A DNA stretch of 64,000 nt from Gyrodactylus bullatarudis (taxonomy: Eukaryota > Platyhelminthes > Monogenea > Gyrodactylidea > Gyrodactylidae): contig SSNU01000126.1 in assembly GCA_012064415.1 (NCBI GenBank), positions 97,642 through 161,641 on the forward strand, in the 5' to 3' direction. Numbering within the stretch: the stretch's first letter is position 1; each line of letters starts with the position of its first letter. Below the pieces are notes generated by a model. It saw nothing but the letters and a program-made list of their open reading frames with translations. It searched no databases and was not told the DNA's origin. Shown here in pieces: positions 46,497 to 55,939 of this stretch. Made by a program: the position numbers and the translations under genes.

Positions 46497-46904
46497 TATT
46501 TATATAGTTGAAAATAAAAGTGAAATTTTTTATCAAGTTTCTATAAATCATTTTAAAACTACGAAGTTGATCACTTATTCCCTAATCCAATTATTCTGCT
46601 AGTAATTCCAACATAAAAGTCTATTCTAATATATTTTCTCATGTATTGATCTTTCAAGAATGAATATCTTTTGAGCAATGTTCTTAACTACTGACTCAGT
46701 AATGTAAAAGTAGTTTTAGATATTAGAAAAAGGATTGTTATTCACAAAATGTACATTTCTTATTTAATAATAATATTTATTTAATGTAGTGACACATGAA
46801 TTAGGATCACAACAAAACTCTTCAATAAATAGCTCATATATCCATGCTTCCATCATCTGCATTTTTATACAAAATTTAAAAATTAGAAATTGAAGCATCA
46901 TGAT

Positions 46905-47212
46905 TTTTTTAAACATGTCTGATCATCTCTGTATCTTTCTTAAAGTGATCCTTTGAGCTTGTTGATAATGGTGAGTCCGCAGTCATACTAATTTTAGCAA
47001 GTCCTTATGAAATGTATATTAATTGTATCAATAATGTAATTGTAATTTTTATCAATAAGATTAACGAGTCGTTTTCTTAAATCATCACTGAAACTGTTTC
47101 CTATTCTTATCTTCTCTCGTTCATCTCTGTCGACAGTGTCAACAATATCATTCACATCATAAGACAAATTGATGAATTTTTCCACAAATCTGTTAGGATA
47201 ACTAGTTATCAA
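46905..47212 (-). CDS. Possible spliced gene fragment, unresolved exons
   Basis: Two coding-like minus-strand stretches adjoin. One is 47,212-46,994 (FVEKFINLSYDVNDIVDTVD, then IGNSFSDDLRKRLVNLIDK). The other, in a different frame, is down to about 46,905 (GLAKISMTADSPLSTSSKD, HFKKDTEMIRHV). GTTAATC...CATAAG between them would be a 62-bp intron, matching the size of others in the window, but the phase does not join the two frames cleanly. SDDLRKRLVNLID resembles the helix-turn-helix start of some transposases, a weak hint only. Confidence 0.25.
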
Positions 47213-47284
47213 CTACTGTTAAGTCTACTATAGGTCTGTTATGTTATAGGTCCTCAAAAAGACTGGAAAAGCATATTTTAGCCA

Positions 47285-47580
47285 GTTGCCATTTATTGGA
47301 GAGTTTTTCGTGTTTTTACTAAAGTTAGTTGATATGAAGTTGGGAATTTTTACAGAAATTTCGATATTTTTATCAAGAATTTGAATTTTTTAAAGATTGA
47401 CCATATTTTCATAAAAAAAATTTTTTTTCAAAACTTTTTCGTAAATGTGGGCAACTCGAGTAGGATTCCAAAATATCTTTAGAAAATTTAAATTCTTGAT
47501 AAAAATATCGAAATTTCTGTACAAGAAACGTACATTTGGTCTCAGTATATCTTTTTTTCTAACAATAATAATAAATAATA
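47285..47580. repeat. Family A scraps flanked by PLE tail scraps
   Basis: GTTGCCATTTATTGGAGAG at about 47,285 and ACGTACATTTGGTCTCAG followed by AATAATAATAAATAATA at 47,527-47,580 are PLE-tail words. Between them, TAAAGTTAGTTGATATGAAG and its inverted partner TCTTGATAAAAATATCGAAA (47,325-47,520) form a small family A palindrome. A minus-strand open frame at 47,390-47,614 is repeat sequence. Confidence 0.5.
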
Positions 47581-47952
47581 AGCTAAAAAATGAACGGAAA
47601 TTATTTTCTATCATGATCGTTTATTAGATGGGAACATTTTAGAACAATAATTTCGAAATTAGTTAAGGCCTAATCTTGGTTCTCCTCAAATCAAAAATAT
47701 TATGGTTGAGCACTCAATAAGTACTATTACTCATTGAGTAGAGTCATAAATTTTTATTAGGTCATACAAAAATACCTAAAAACGCTAGAAATACATTTAA
47801 AAGTGTAAAACAAATATTTTGGTCTTTTAATCTTTTATACCTCACCTATTTTAGAGGAAATGGAGTGAAATTTTATTGAAAAATTAATTTTATTGGAAAA
47901 CATCTTTTCAGGTAATATTCTGTTTTGATAGTTTGAATGATGTAGGAAATTC

Positions 47953-50901
47953 TCATAAAACCTCTGGTATGATTGCAATCATTCTCTTTATCCTATGATA
48001 ATACCGATCGAATACAATCCTCCTTTGCAGTTGATTTCTTGCCCTCATTGAGGAAATTATCAGGGATTTCAGAGCAAAGAAAACATCATACCAACTGACA
48101 ATTTCATCTTTCAATCGTAAAGTACAAGAATCTAGGTAATTGTCACAATTCTTTGCAATTATTTCACCCTCGCGACAGTTGAAGCAGAAACTTTGCACCA
48201 ATTTTATCTTACGATCCTCTTCAAGGAGAATTATCTTTGGTAGATATTCATCCTCAAGTGTGACAAGTTCAATTTTTCGATATGAAGACATGATAAATTT
48301 TCCATACAGTTCTGTAATACATGGAGAATGTTGGGTTTCCAATTTGTGATTTTTAGCAATCTTATTGATCTGTTCAAACATTTTGACACTATCAATTTTT
48401 GTCATTTTAAAACATTCATTATAGATGGATTCAAATGGAGAGGCCCCTTGATACCTTCGGCCACATTTGCAGCTTTTCGACTTGAATAATCGATGCCAAA
48501 TAATAGTGGATATGTTTGGATCAACAACAGTTATTTTAATGACCAAATCATCTGAGACCATAATGTTCATAACACTAGTAGTCTGGATACGGTCAGATTT
48601 TCGAATTGTATAAAATTTCAAGTCTTTAAACGGGGTACTTTTAATGATATCCCTGAAACGTTCAACATTTGTTGAGTCTGCATTTGGTTTAGGGTTTATC
48701 TTCTTTTTCGATAGCAAACTTTCCAAGAAATTCATGTCCGACTCAAGACCTGCATGAAACTCTAATTCATTCATTATTTCTCCACCAGTACTCAAACCTA
48801 CGAATTTGATGATATTCTTTTCAGAAATACTTCCAGCATTTTTGTATATATCTCGCATAGCAGTCTCAATATTCTCATATCGATAACCTATTTTTGTTTC
48901 ATCGTCTCTTAAATAGTAATAACCTTTAGTTTTTGACAAGTAATCTTTCTGAGCAGCATCTGGCTTCAAATAATTCACAGATGGTTTAATTTTCTCATAT
49001 ACCAACATTGATGTCTTGACAGCAATCAGAAGAGTGGATATTTTAATTTCTTCATAAACCCCATTGATTTCCTTCAGCGTTTTCACAGGGCATTCAATGT
49101 AGAACTTTTGGCCGTGCAAATTGTCCACAAATTCATTTTCATTTGTTTTCTCATTCAACTTGGTAATGATCTTTCTCATCACTGTGCTAATGCCGATAAA
49201 CGACGGCTGAATAATCTCATCATTGTAAATAGATTTAGAGCTGTTTTTCTTCATTTCAATTTGTACTCGCGAGACAAAATCATCATTTTCATATTTTGTA
49301 GTTCTTATTGAGTAGTATGGGTTCACCTTTTTCTCAGAAATTTTACTCTCTGTGTTATAACGAATGTGATAAGAGGATTTTTCATCGACCTTATCGAATG
49401 TATTACATCGTTGTTTTAAGGACATGTCAGTTTGATACTCTTTCACATCTACTATAAACTTTTTATCGTAATTTGAAATGACTCTTAGACAGATTCTCCG
49501 ATCCTTCAGGTCAGGTAATGCTATCCCGTTAGTATTATCTGATTCTTTTGAAGTGATTTCCTCAATAATACTTAAAGAAGATTGATAAACATAGTCAGTA
49601 GGCACTATTTTTGCCTTGATAACTTTCTTATTGCTCTTGTCAGTATCGAGATAAAAGTTTATCAATCTTTGATCGTAAGATGAAGTGACTTTCTGGTCGA
49701 GATTCTCTTTAGACTTGTTCATCTTGACAAAGACCGTTTCATAAAACTCCTCTTGTGTAGTTTTCTTATCTTCAATCAGAATAGTTTTCACTTTTCGTGT
49801 GATTAAAAAGTAATCTGTGATAACTTCGAGAAATCGTCCTCGGAATTTTGTTGCCTCTTTGAAAATGGTTGTTAGATTGGGCTCATCCAAAATAAGCTTG
49901 AATTTCTCATTATTCTTTGTCTGATCAAAGAAAACCTTTCTAGATGAATAGCTATCTTTTTCTTGGCTGATTAAATTGCCAACTTTTAGAATGGATATTT
50001 CTTCTTTGAATTTCTCCCCGGTCACCTCTTCATGCATTTCTTGTATACAATCGCCCATTTTATTGATGATCACATTCTTGGTCCAATCATGCTTGACATT
50101 CTTTTCCTCTGGGTCGACATATTTAACCATTAGTCGGGAATCATCCTGATAAATATAGTTACTACATGAAGTATTGATAATGGAAAAGCAGGGCAGTTCA
50201 ATGATGACGATTTTATCGCGGTTGAAAAGGATCCTAGGCCCAGCCGAGACATTACCGATATAGGACTGCATCAAAACAGGATCACTGCAATGGGAATGGT
50301 TGTTAAGACAGTCGCGATTCTTCATTTCATTACATTCCTCGCATTTGTTTGGAATAGTGAAATTCGTCAAACAAGGATTCCATTCCTTGGTGTGAAACAG
50401 TTTTTGTTCACTCTTCTCTGTAGTAATTTGCTTACGCATTAACAAGAGAAAGTTTTGACTATTTGCCATCTTACCAATTTCTGGGGCTGAATTCCTTGAA
50501 ATTTTTTCCATAATATCCGAAAAGGAATTTCTCAGAGTTAGAGAAGCTGATCGTCTTCTCTTACGACATGCTCGAAGTTTTTCATTGATTTTTCTTGTGA
50601 AAAGGAAGAGTTTATCGAAAATTTTCACAAAATTTGCCTCAATTTCCTGAAGAATCTCCTTATTTCTGTCCAAGTCAAGAATTTTACTCCTCTTCACAGC
50701 AAGGCGTTGAATGAAAAGGCCAGCAAACTTTAGGCAATCCTTGACGAGATTCCACGCTTCTTTTGACTCAATTGGCTGGACTATTGCACTCTCAACTAGA
50801 TCAATTCTACGATCCAGCTCGGTGACAAATAAAAAACAGTCGATTTCTTCATCTTCAAAAGATTGCATTTCTTTACTCTTGTCATAAACTGCAGGATCCA
50901 T
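47953..50901 (-). CDS. Large orphan intronless protein, 982 aa
   Basis: ATG 50,901 opens an uninterrupted 982-codon frame. Residues 1-115 are helical, ending in a basic cluster RACRKRRRSAS that could be a nuclear localisation signal. A cysteine/histidine cluster follows at about 187-205 (CEECNEMKNRDC, then H and C), with spacing compatible with metal binding. The central region is mixed alpha/beta with many charged residues and no obvious repeat. Two further cysteine groups are in the C-terminal quarter (SKSCKCGRRYQG and SFCFNCREGE...CDNYLDSC). There is no signal peptide or transmembrane segment. The final 40 residues are basic and helical. No domain is recognised. Length, lack of stops and coding composition make it a real gene; lack of introns would also fit a retrocopy or a viral origin, for which I see no specific evidence. 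A minus-strand AATAAA lies about 65-80 bp past the stop. Confidence 0.85.
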   Translation of the reverse strand: MDPAVYDKSKEMQSFEDEEIDCFLFVTELDRRIDLVESAIVQPIESKEAWNLVKDCLKFAGLFIQRLAVKRSKILDLDRNKEILQEIEANFVKIFDKLFLFTRKINEKLRACRKRRRSASLTLRNSFSDIMEKISRNSAPEIGKMANSQNFLLLMRKQITTEKSEQKLFHTKEWNPCLTNFTIPNKCEECNEMKNRDCLNNHSHCSDPVLMQSYIGNVSAGPRILFNRDKIVIIELPCFSIINTSCSNYIYQDDSRLMVKYVDPEEKNVKHDWTKNVIINKMGDCIQEMHEEVTGEKFKEEISILKVGNLISQEKDSYSSRKVFFDQTKNNEKFKLILDEPNLTTIFKEATKFRGRFLEVITDYFLITRKVKTILIEDKKTTQEEFYETVFVKMNKSKENLDQKVTSSYDQRLINFYLDTDKSNKKVIKAKIVPTDYVYQSSLSIIEEITSKESDNTNGIALPDLKDRRICLRVISNYDKKFIVDVKEYQTDMSLKQRCNTFDKVDEKSSYHIRYNTESKISEKKVNPYYSIRTTKYENDDFVSRVQIEMKKNSSKSIYNDEIIQPSFIGISTVMRKIITKLNEKTNENEFVDNLHGQKFYIECPVKTLKEINGVYEEIKISTLLIAVKTSMLVYEKIKPSVNYLKPDAAQKDYLSKTKGYYYLRDDETKIGYRYENIETAMRDIYKNAGSISEKNIIKFVGLSTGGEIMNELEFHAGLESDMNFLESLLSKKKINPKPNADSTNVERFRDIIKSTPFKDLKFYTIRKSDRIQTTSVMNIMVSDDLVIKITVVDPNISTIIWHRLFKSKSCKCGRRYQGASPFESIYNECFKMTKIDSVKMFEQINKIAKNHKLETQHSPCITELYGKFIMSSYRKIELVTLEDEYLPKIILLEEDRKIKLVQSFCFNCREGEIIAKNCDNYLDSCTLRLKDEIVSWYDVFFALKSLIISSMRARNQLQRRIVFDRYYHRIKRMIAIIPEVL

Positions 50902-51274
50902 TGTTTGAAAGTAATAAAATAACGAGTAAATTTTAACCTATTTTCACACGGGAATATATTCCGCAAATGTCTAGCTTATTATAGGAGAATTTCCGTATTT
51001 TTCAAAAGTTACTTTGGGGAATTTTATAATTAATTTACGCTTCAAGCTTACTATTAAATTTTTATTTTTGCTGAAATTTTTCAAATTCTACAAAAAGTAC
51101 ATTCTCAATGATTTTTAATATTTTTGGTTTTTTCATTTTATGAAACGCTATTCGAATTATTTTTATACCTCGCGTAGCTGGCCATTAGATTCTTAACAGT
51201 TAAGTGTTTTGCTATCATTGCTCCCAGACGAATAGAGAAATAAATTAATCTGAGAGTGTAAATAAACCGGATAA

Positions 51275-51862
51275 AGTTTGTTGATATGAAGTTAGGAATC
51301 TACGACTTTTACGAAAGCCTCGATTTTTTCATCAAAAATTCGAATATTTTTTGGAATCCTTCTCATACTGTCCAATGAAGAAAAATGTTTTAATGAAAAA
51401 TATGGTCATTTTTCTAATTTTGATCCGAAAATCCCATTTTTCGAACTCTGAACTGAAGTATTTTATTGATTTCAAAGTAAAAGTGTGATCATAAGTTAAT
51501 TTTCAGGATCACAAAAATTTTGTGAGATTCCGATTTGTCCAAATTTTATAAATTTTAAAGCAGTGAAAATGATATAAGGTTCGAAATTCGACTCCTAAAC
51601 GATAATGAACATATGCATTAGAATAGATTGAGTATATTGGGCTTTCTTATTGTGATTCAACTTGAAATTCAACTTTTGATCACTCTCTTACTTTGGAATC
51701 AATAAAAGTTCAAAGTTCGAAAAAATGGGATTTTGGAGCAAAATCAAAATTTGAAAAATGATAATATTAAAAATAAAATATTAATATTAAAAATATAATA
51801 TATAAAAATCGAGGTTTTCGTGAAAGTCGTAGATTCCTAACTTCATATCAATTAGCTTTAAA
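51275..51862. repeat. Family A element with clean inverted arms
   Basis: The left arm at 51,275-51,335 (TTTGTTGATATGAAGTTAGG, CTACGACTTTTACGAAAGCC) is returned inverted at 51,802-51,862 (AATCGAGGTTTTCGTGAAAG, CCTAACTTCATATCAATTAG). This is the clearest pair of termini for the family in the window. The interior includes GTGATCATAAGTTAA and its inverse TCAACTTTTGATCACTC. Confidence 0.8.
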
Positions 51863-51938
51863 TTCTTCGTCTCAAACTAAACTTTGAATCTTAAAGAATA
51901 ATTCAGCACCTATACTCACAAAGATTCACTAAAAATTC

Positions 51939-52082
51939 ACTAGAAATATTTCGTTCTAGGTGCTTAGGTAATAGTTATATGTTCGGTAAGCTGTAACATT
52001 AAGCGATATGGGATAATCCATTACCAAATAAGACGTTTCTGTGAGATATATTACCTAAGCACCTTGAACAAAATATTTCTAG
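51939..52082. mobile_element. 144-bp palindromic mini-element
   Basis: CTAGAAATATTTCGTTCTAG then GTGCTTAGGTAAT on the left and ATTACCTAAGCACC then TTGAACAAAATATTTCTAG on the right form about 33-bp terminal inverted repeats. The outer direct repeat CTTTGAATCTTAAA lies at about 51,885-51,898 and 52,088-52,101. Too small to code for anything. Confidence 0.7.
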
Positions 52083-52102
52083 TTAATCTTTGAATCTTAA
52101 AA

Positions 52103-53340
52103 CTCTACAATTCAAAATAAAAACAATGAAGAGCATTAAATTTGTTCGAATAATAAAATACAAAGATAAACATCACAAATCAAGAAAAACACATTATTCG
52201 ACAATAAATATTTCAATCAGAATGAATGCTAATTCAATTTTAGCTCCATCGAAAACTCTGGTGTCTATAAATTTCAATTGCATTTGTAAACTAAAAGGTA
52301 GTCATACTTTTTCGCATTCCATCAGGAATAATTAACATTTTGGTCACTCTCTGGAAGAAACAAAAAATTTTAACTCAAAGTTCGAGAAATGGAATTTATA
52401 AGTCCAAATTTTTTATTAGGATTTTTGTAAAAATTCTTAAAATTCTATAATTAATCGACATTTTGCTTCTTTTTTATGTCATCAAGTAAATATTATAACA
52501 ATATGAATCGAGTTAATTTTCCCATAAAATAGATGTTTGGGAAAACCTTAAAATTATGAAAATCATGAAACATCCTTACATAAACAATTGTGGAAAGATA
52601 AAGGGAAAATTTGTCTATTTCAACAAAAATGCGAGTTTAATCTAGGATAAAATCAAGAGAAATTTTTAGCAGTCAAATGCAACTGATATAATCAAATTCA
52701 TATCATACATAAAGAGATTCACACAAATGTAGGGATGAATTCAATTTATCGAACTCAAAAAGTTAAACTATTCCCTCCCCCTCTCTATCATGTTTTTCAA
52801 TGAAGGAGTAATAACTTTAGCTCAAAACGAGTGAGTCATTCATTGCAATATTGAATAATCTTTTTTGAGTTAAAAAAATATTATAATTTATCTTCTATTT
52901 TCTACTCTTTTCTTTTGTTGTATTTTTCATAATGCTTGTTTCACAAGTTTGGAATATGATTATTATAATAATCATTACAATATAATCACTTGTAATCATT
53001 ACTCATACAATTTATTGATTTCTTTCTAAGTAGTGTATTTCAAATCGATAACTTTATGTCATAAACTAAGAGGAAATTTCAAAACTAAATAATTATTGGG
53101 TAACACCTCTTGTTTGGTGGACCACAATATTATTGTCCTGTTCGTGTTTTTTCGTCGTATTTGACAAATTTAATTATAATATTTAAATGATTTTAACTAT
53201 ATAAAGAAAATTTTAGATTTTCATTGATATGAATAAAATCCACTGATCCTGGTCCAGGGTTAAAGAGCCGTTCTTCATCTTTCAATGCTTAGCCGAATAC
53301 ACAAGTATTTTCAGAATTGAAAGATAAGTTTTAAAAATGT
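52103..53340. other. Intergenic, nothing firm
   Basis: A lysine-rich open frame at 52,126-52,335 lacks domain and splice support. The rest is AT-rich. Confidence 0.35.
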
Positions 53341-53359
53341 TAAAGAGAAGAGTCAATTA

Positions 53360-53640
53360 CATTTGTGACTATAGATATTTCATTTTTTACACTTTTGGCT
53401 ACACTATTTTTCTTTATTATATTTTTGACTACACTTTCTCTCATATTTACATTTTTAACTACACTTTTGACTACAGATTTGACTACAATTTGAAAAAATA
53501 TTTTACTTTTGACTACACTTTTTTCCATATTTTGCACATTTGACTATAGTCAAATTCCAATTAAAATATTGAGATTTTTTTCCAAATATATTTTGACTAT
53601 AGTTAATTTTGTTTTTACATTTTTGACTACACTTTATGTA
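53360..53640. repeat. Degenerate array of TTTTGACTACA motifs
   Basis: About ten copies of (T)TTTGACTACAC or close variants (GACTATAG, AACTACAC, GGCTACAC) occur within 280 bp, at roughly 53,361, 53,394, 53,428, 53,454, 53,468, 53,481, 53,508, 53,538, 53,592 and 53,623. Spacing varies from about 13 to 53 bp. Both strands are open over parts of it only because of the repeat. Confidence 0.75.
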
Positions 53641-53672
53641 TTGAGAAAGAAAATATGTTTATTCAATATGAT

Positions 53673-53882
53673 TCATTTTACATCATATTTTGATTTTAGT
53701 CGTTTCAGCCTAGGTCGACCTCGTTTTCGAGTTGCCGTCAGGCTTAGAATTTCACTATCCTTAAGAGAATCCAAATCCGGTAGAAATATTTTCGATGATA
53801 ATAAATAAATTTTGCCTTGTTGCATGAGCATATCATTTTGCACAAATTGAACACTGAAAATTTCAAATAGTGGTGTATTCAT
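53673..53882 (-). CDS. Short AT-hook protein or gene end
   Basis: ATG 53,882 opens 69 codons. The N-terminal part is unremarkable (FEIFSVQFVQNDMLMQQG); the end carries a classic AT-hook core, ATRKRGRPRLKRLKSKY, which binds the minor groove of AT-rich DNA. A minus-strand AATAAA follows the stop by about a dozen bases, as expected for a true 3' end. The segment encoding the hook is richer in G+C than its surroundings. It could be a complete micro-protein or the last exon of a larger gene whose other exons I did not find. The GACTACA array lies directly downstream. Confidence 0.4.
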   Translation of the reverse strand: MNTPLFEIFSVQFVQNDMLMQQGKIYLLSSKIFLPDLDSLKDSEILSLTATRKRGRPRLKRLKSKYDVK

Positions 53883-53889
53883 TACATTA

Positions 53890-55935
53890 ATTTAATTGAA
53901 AAAACGAATAATTATAACACGGAGATTAACCAAATTATATTTCCCATTAAATTAACGACATAAATTATAATTAACCTTGAAATAACCTTTGAGATCCGAG
54001 AAATTGTACAGTCAAAAATGAAAAAGAAATATTCTGAGTGTGTTCGTTACTTTAGGCTATTCGGCTTATTTAATTTAGCTGAAAATATAGAGCGGTCCTC
54101 TAGTCAGGGCTTCATATGATGTGAATAAGGGTGTCTTACGTCATTCTTGATGTCATAACATTCAAGCTGCATCTACATGAGTTTAACTCTGAAATTCAAA
54201 GTTTTCAATTGACTAAGTTTAATTCGTTTTCAGAATACCTGAGAGTCTGCAGAACTACTGATTGTTGCCCAGAGATTCTGGAGAATTCCTAAAGTTTACA
54301 GATCCATTCTTACTAGTGAATAGCTAATCAGGGAATCTAAATGCCGAGTTTCCACATTCCCTGGTTTACCGCAGACTCTCATAAGTTTCCAGAATCACTC
54401 TTACATACATATAATAATATACAATATTTAATTCATATGAATGATCTCAATCAAAATTTTTTTAAGGTAGAAAGCTGATTTTTATCGTCCATCAATTTGT
54501 TAAGCTAAAAACTAACCTGAAATTCATGAAGTTGACTTAGTGTTTTAGTTTATTTTTAACATTAGTTGATTTTTTGGTTTACTTGTAAGTAGTTTATGCA
54601 AGATATTTTTGGTAAATTCGCGATAAAGTATTGTAGAAGCAATACCTTAAAATCGAAAAATATTATTTAATATTTTTTAGATCTAAAAAATTATTGAGAA
54701 ATTTCCATAATTAAGATTCTTTATCAAAATTTTTTTATGCTTCTATTGTTTATTAGAATAATGTTTATTTTGATCTCCAGCTAACAAAAAATTACTGTGG
54801 AAAGGATTCTACTGATTAAATTTAATCGATTTTGATTTTCGTTGACTGTATCGATAAATATATTTATTCATTTTGAAATTATTACTCAAAGTAAAATTTT
54901 GCAGAAAGTTTTTAAACGATTGGGATGTGTCGCAAGAATCGAACCTTGAAAGACACTAAATTTTCTGAAATACAGAATAAAATTCGCCTTTGAGTCTTGT
55001 TTTCTAAGCTACTTTGAACTCAAGAAGATGTTTGTGATTTGAAGATTCAAATACGTCCGAAAATCCATTTCAAGCTAACCAGAAAAGAAGATGGATCAAT
55101 TTTAAGAAATTTAACTTCAAGTTCTCTATTTCGTTAGACCATTCCTCAGGGCTTGCTATCTTTCTTATCCTCTTCCCTAGACCAATTAATACTAATTTGA
55201 CAAGTTGATAAATTTGTCCAGAAATTTATTAGGACAATCGTTTTCCATTAAACTCGACTTCGTGTTCTCTATTTCTTTAGGACTTTTGTAATCTCAAGTA
55301 TGCATTATTATATTTTCTTATCCATAACGTTTTTCAAGAAGATGTGGCTAGAAATTGATACATTGGACCAGTTTATGAGAAACTGTTCGTGTTGGAAATC
55401 AACACGACGTTGGCCCATGACAAAACGTAAAAAAGCTCATTAATTTAGCTTTTTATAACGCTTATAGCCTATTTGAAATGGTCAGAAAAGTATTTTAGTT
55501 GTTCGACTTATACCACTTTGAGGAAGTAAAAAGGGATGCCGAAAATGGGAGGAATAAGCGTTTTATTTCATGCATACTCATCAACCTCATGCCAAATACT
55601 AGGAAAATAAAATTTCTTGCTCTGGCATTTTTGCAGCTGTACTGCTTAACGAAAAAACATTTCTATCACTATAGAATCTTTTATTCTCCTTTAATAGAGT
55701 CTCACACACAGGTAGGTGATTGCAGATTATCCATTATGATAAGCTTCTAAACATTCTACGGTAGAGAGAAAATTTTTAGGCCTCTTTGCAAATTTTGAAA
55801 AAGTACTATCACCTACCAATGACGAAATGTCTCTCCACTTCGATAAAATATCCTTAAAATAGATACTTCCCTGCAATAGAGCACTGCTTTTAATAATTTT
55901 TTAACTCGCAGAAATGTGTTCAAGATTTATAGATA
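53890..55935. other. Intergenic, one dispersed repeat
   Basis: A segment at 55,528-55,612 (AAGGGATGCCGAAAATGGGA, CATGCCAAATACTAGG) recurs diverged at 62,833-62,925. Otherwise nothing; the 55,499-55,750 frame overlaps that repeat and is not supported as a gene. Confidence 0.4.
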
Positions 55936-55939
55936 TATA

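Noticed and set aside
48140..49311. Short plus-strand frames inside the 982-residue gene
   Set aside because: Antisense to a long, clean coding frame; no domains or start context.
52126..52335. Lysine-rich open frame after the palindromic mini-element
   Set aside because: Composition is that of AT-rich noise, with no domain, signal peptide or splice evidence.
53340..53543. Opposed 65-68 codon frames across the GACTACA array
   Set aside because: Both are produced by the repeated motif and have low-complexity translations.
54921..54960. Possible tRNA T-arm (GAATCGAACC-like word)
   Set aside because: No acceptor stem, D-arm or anticodon arm can be folded around it.
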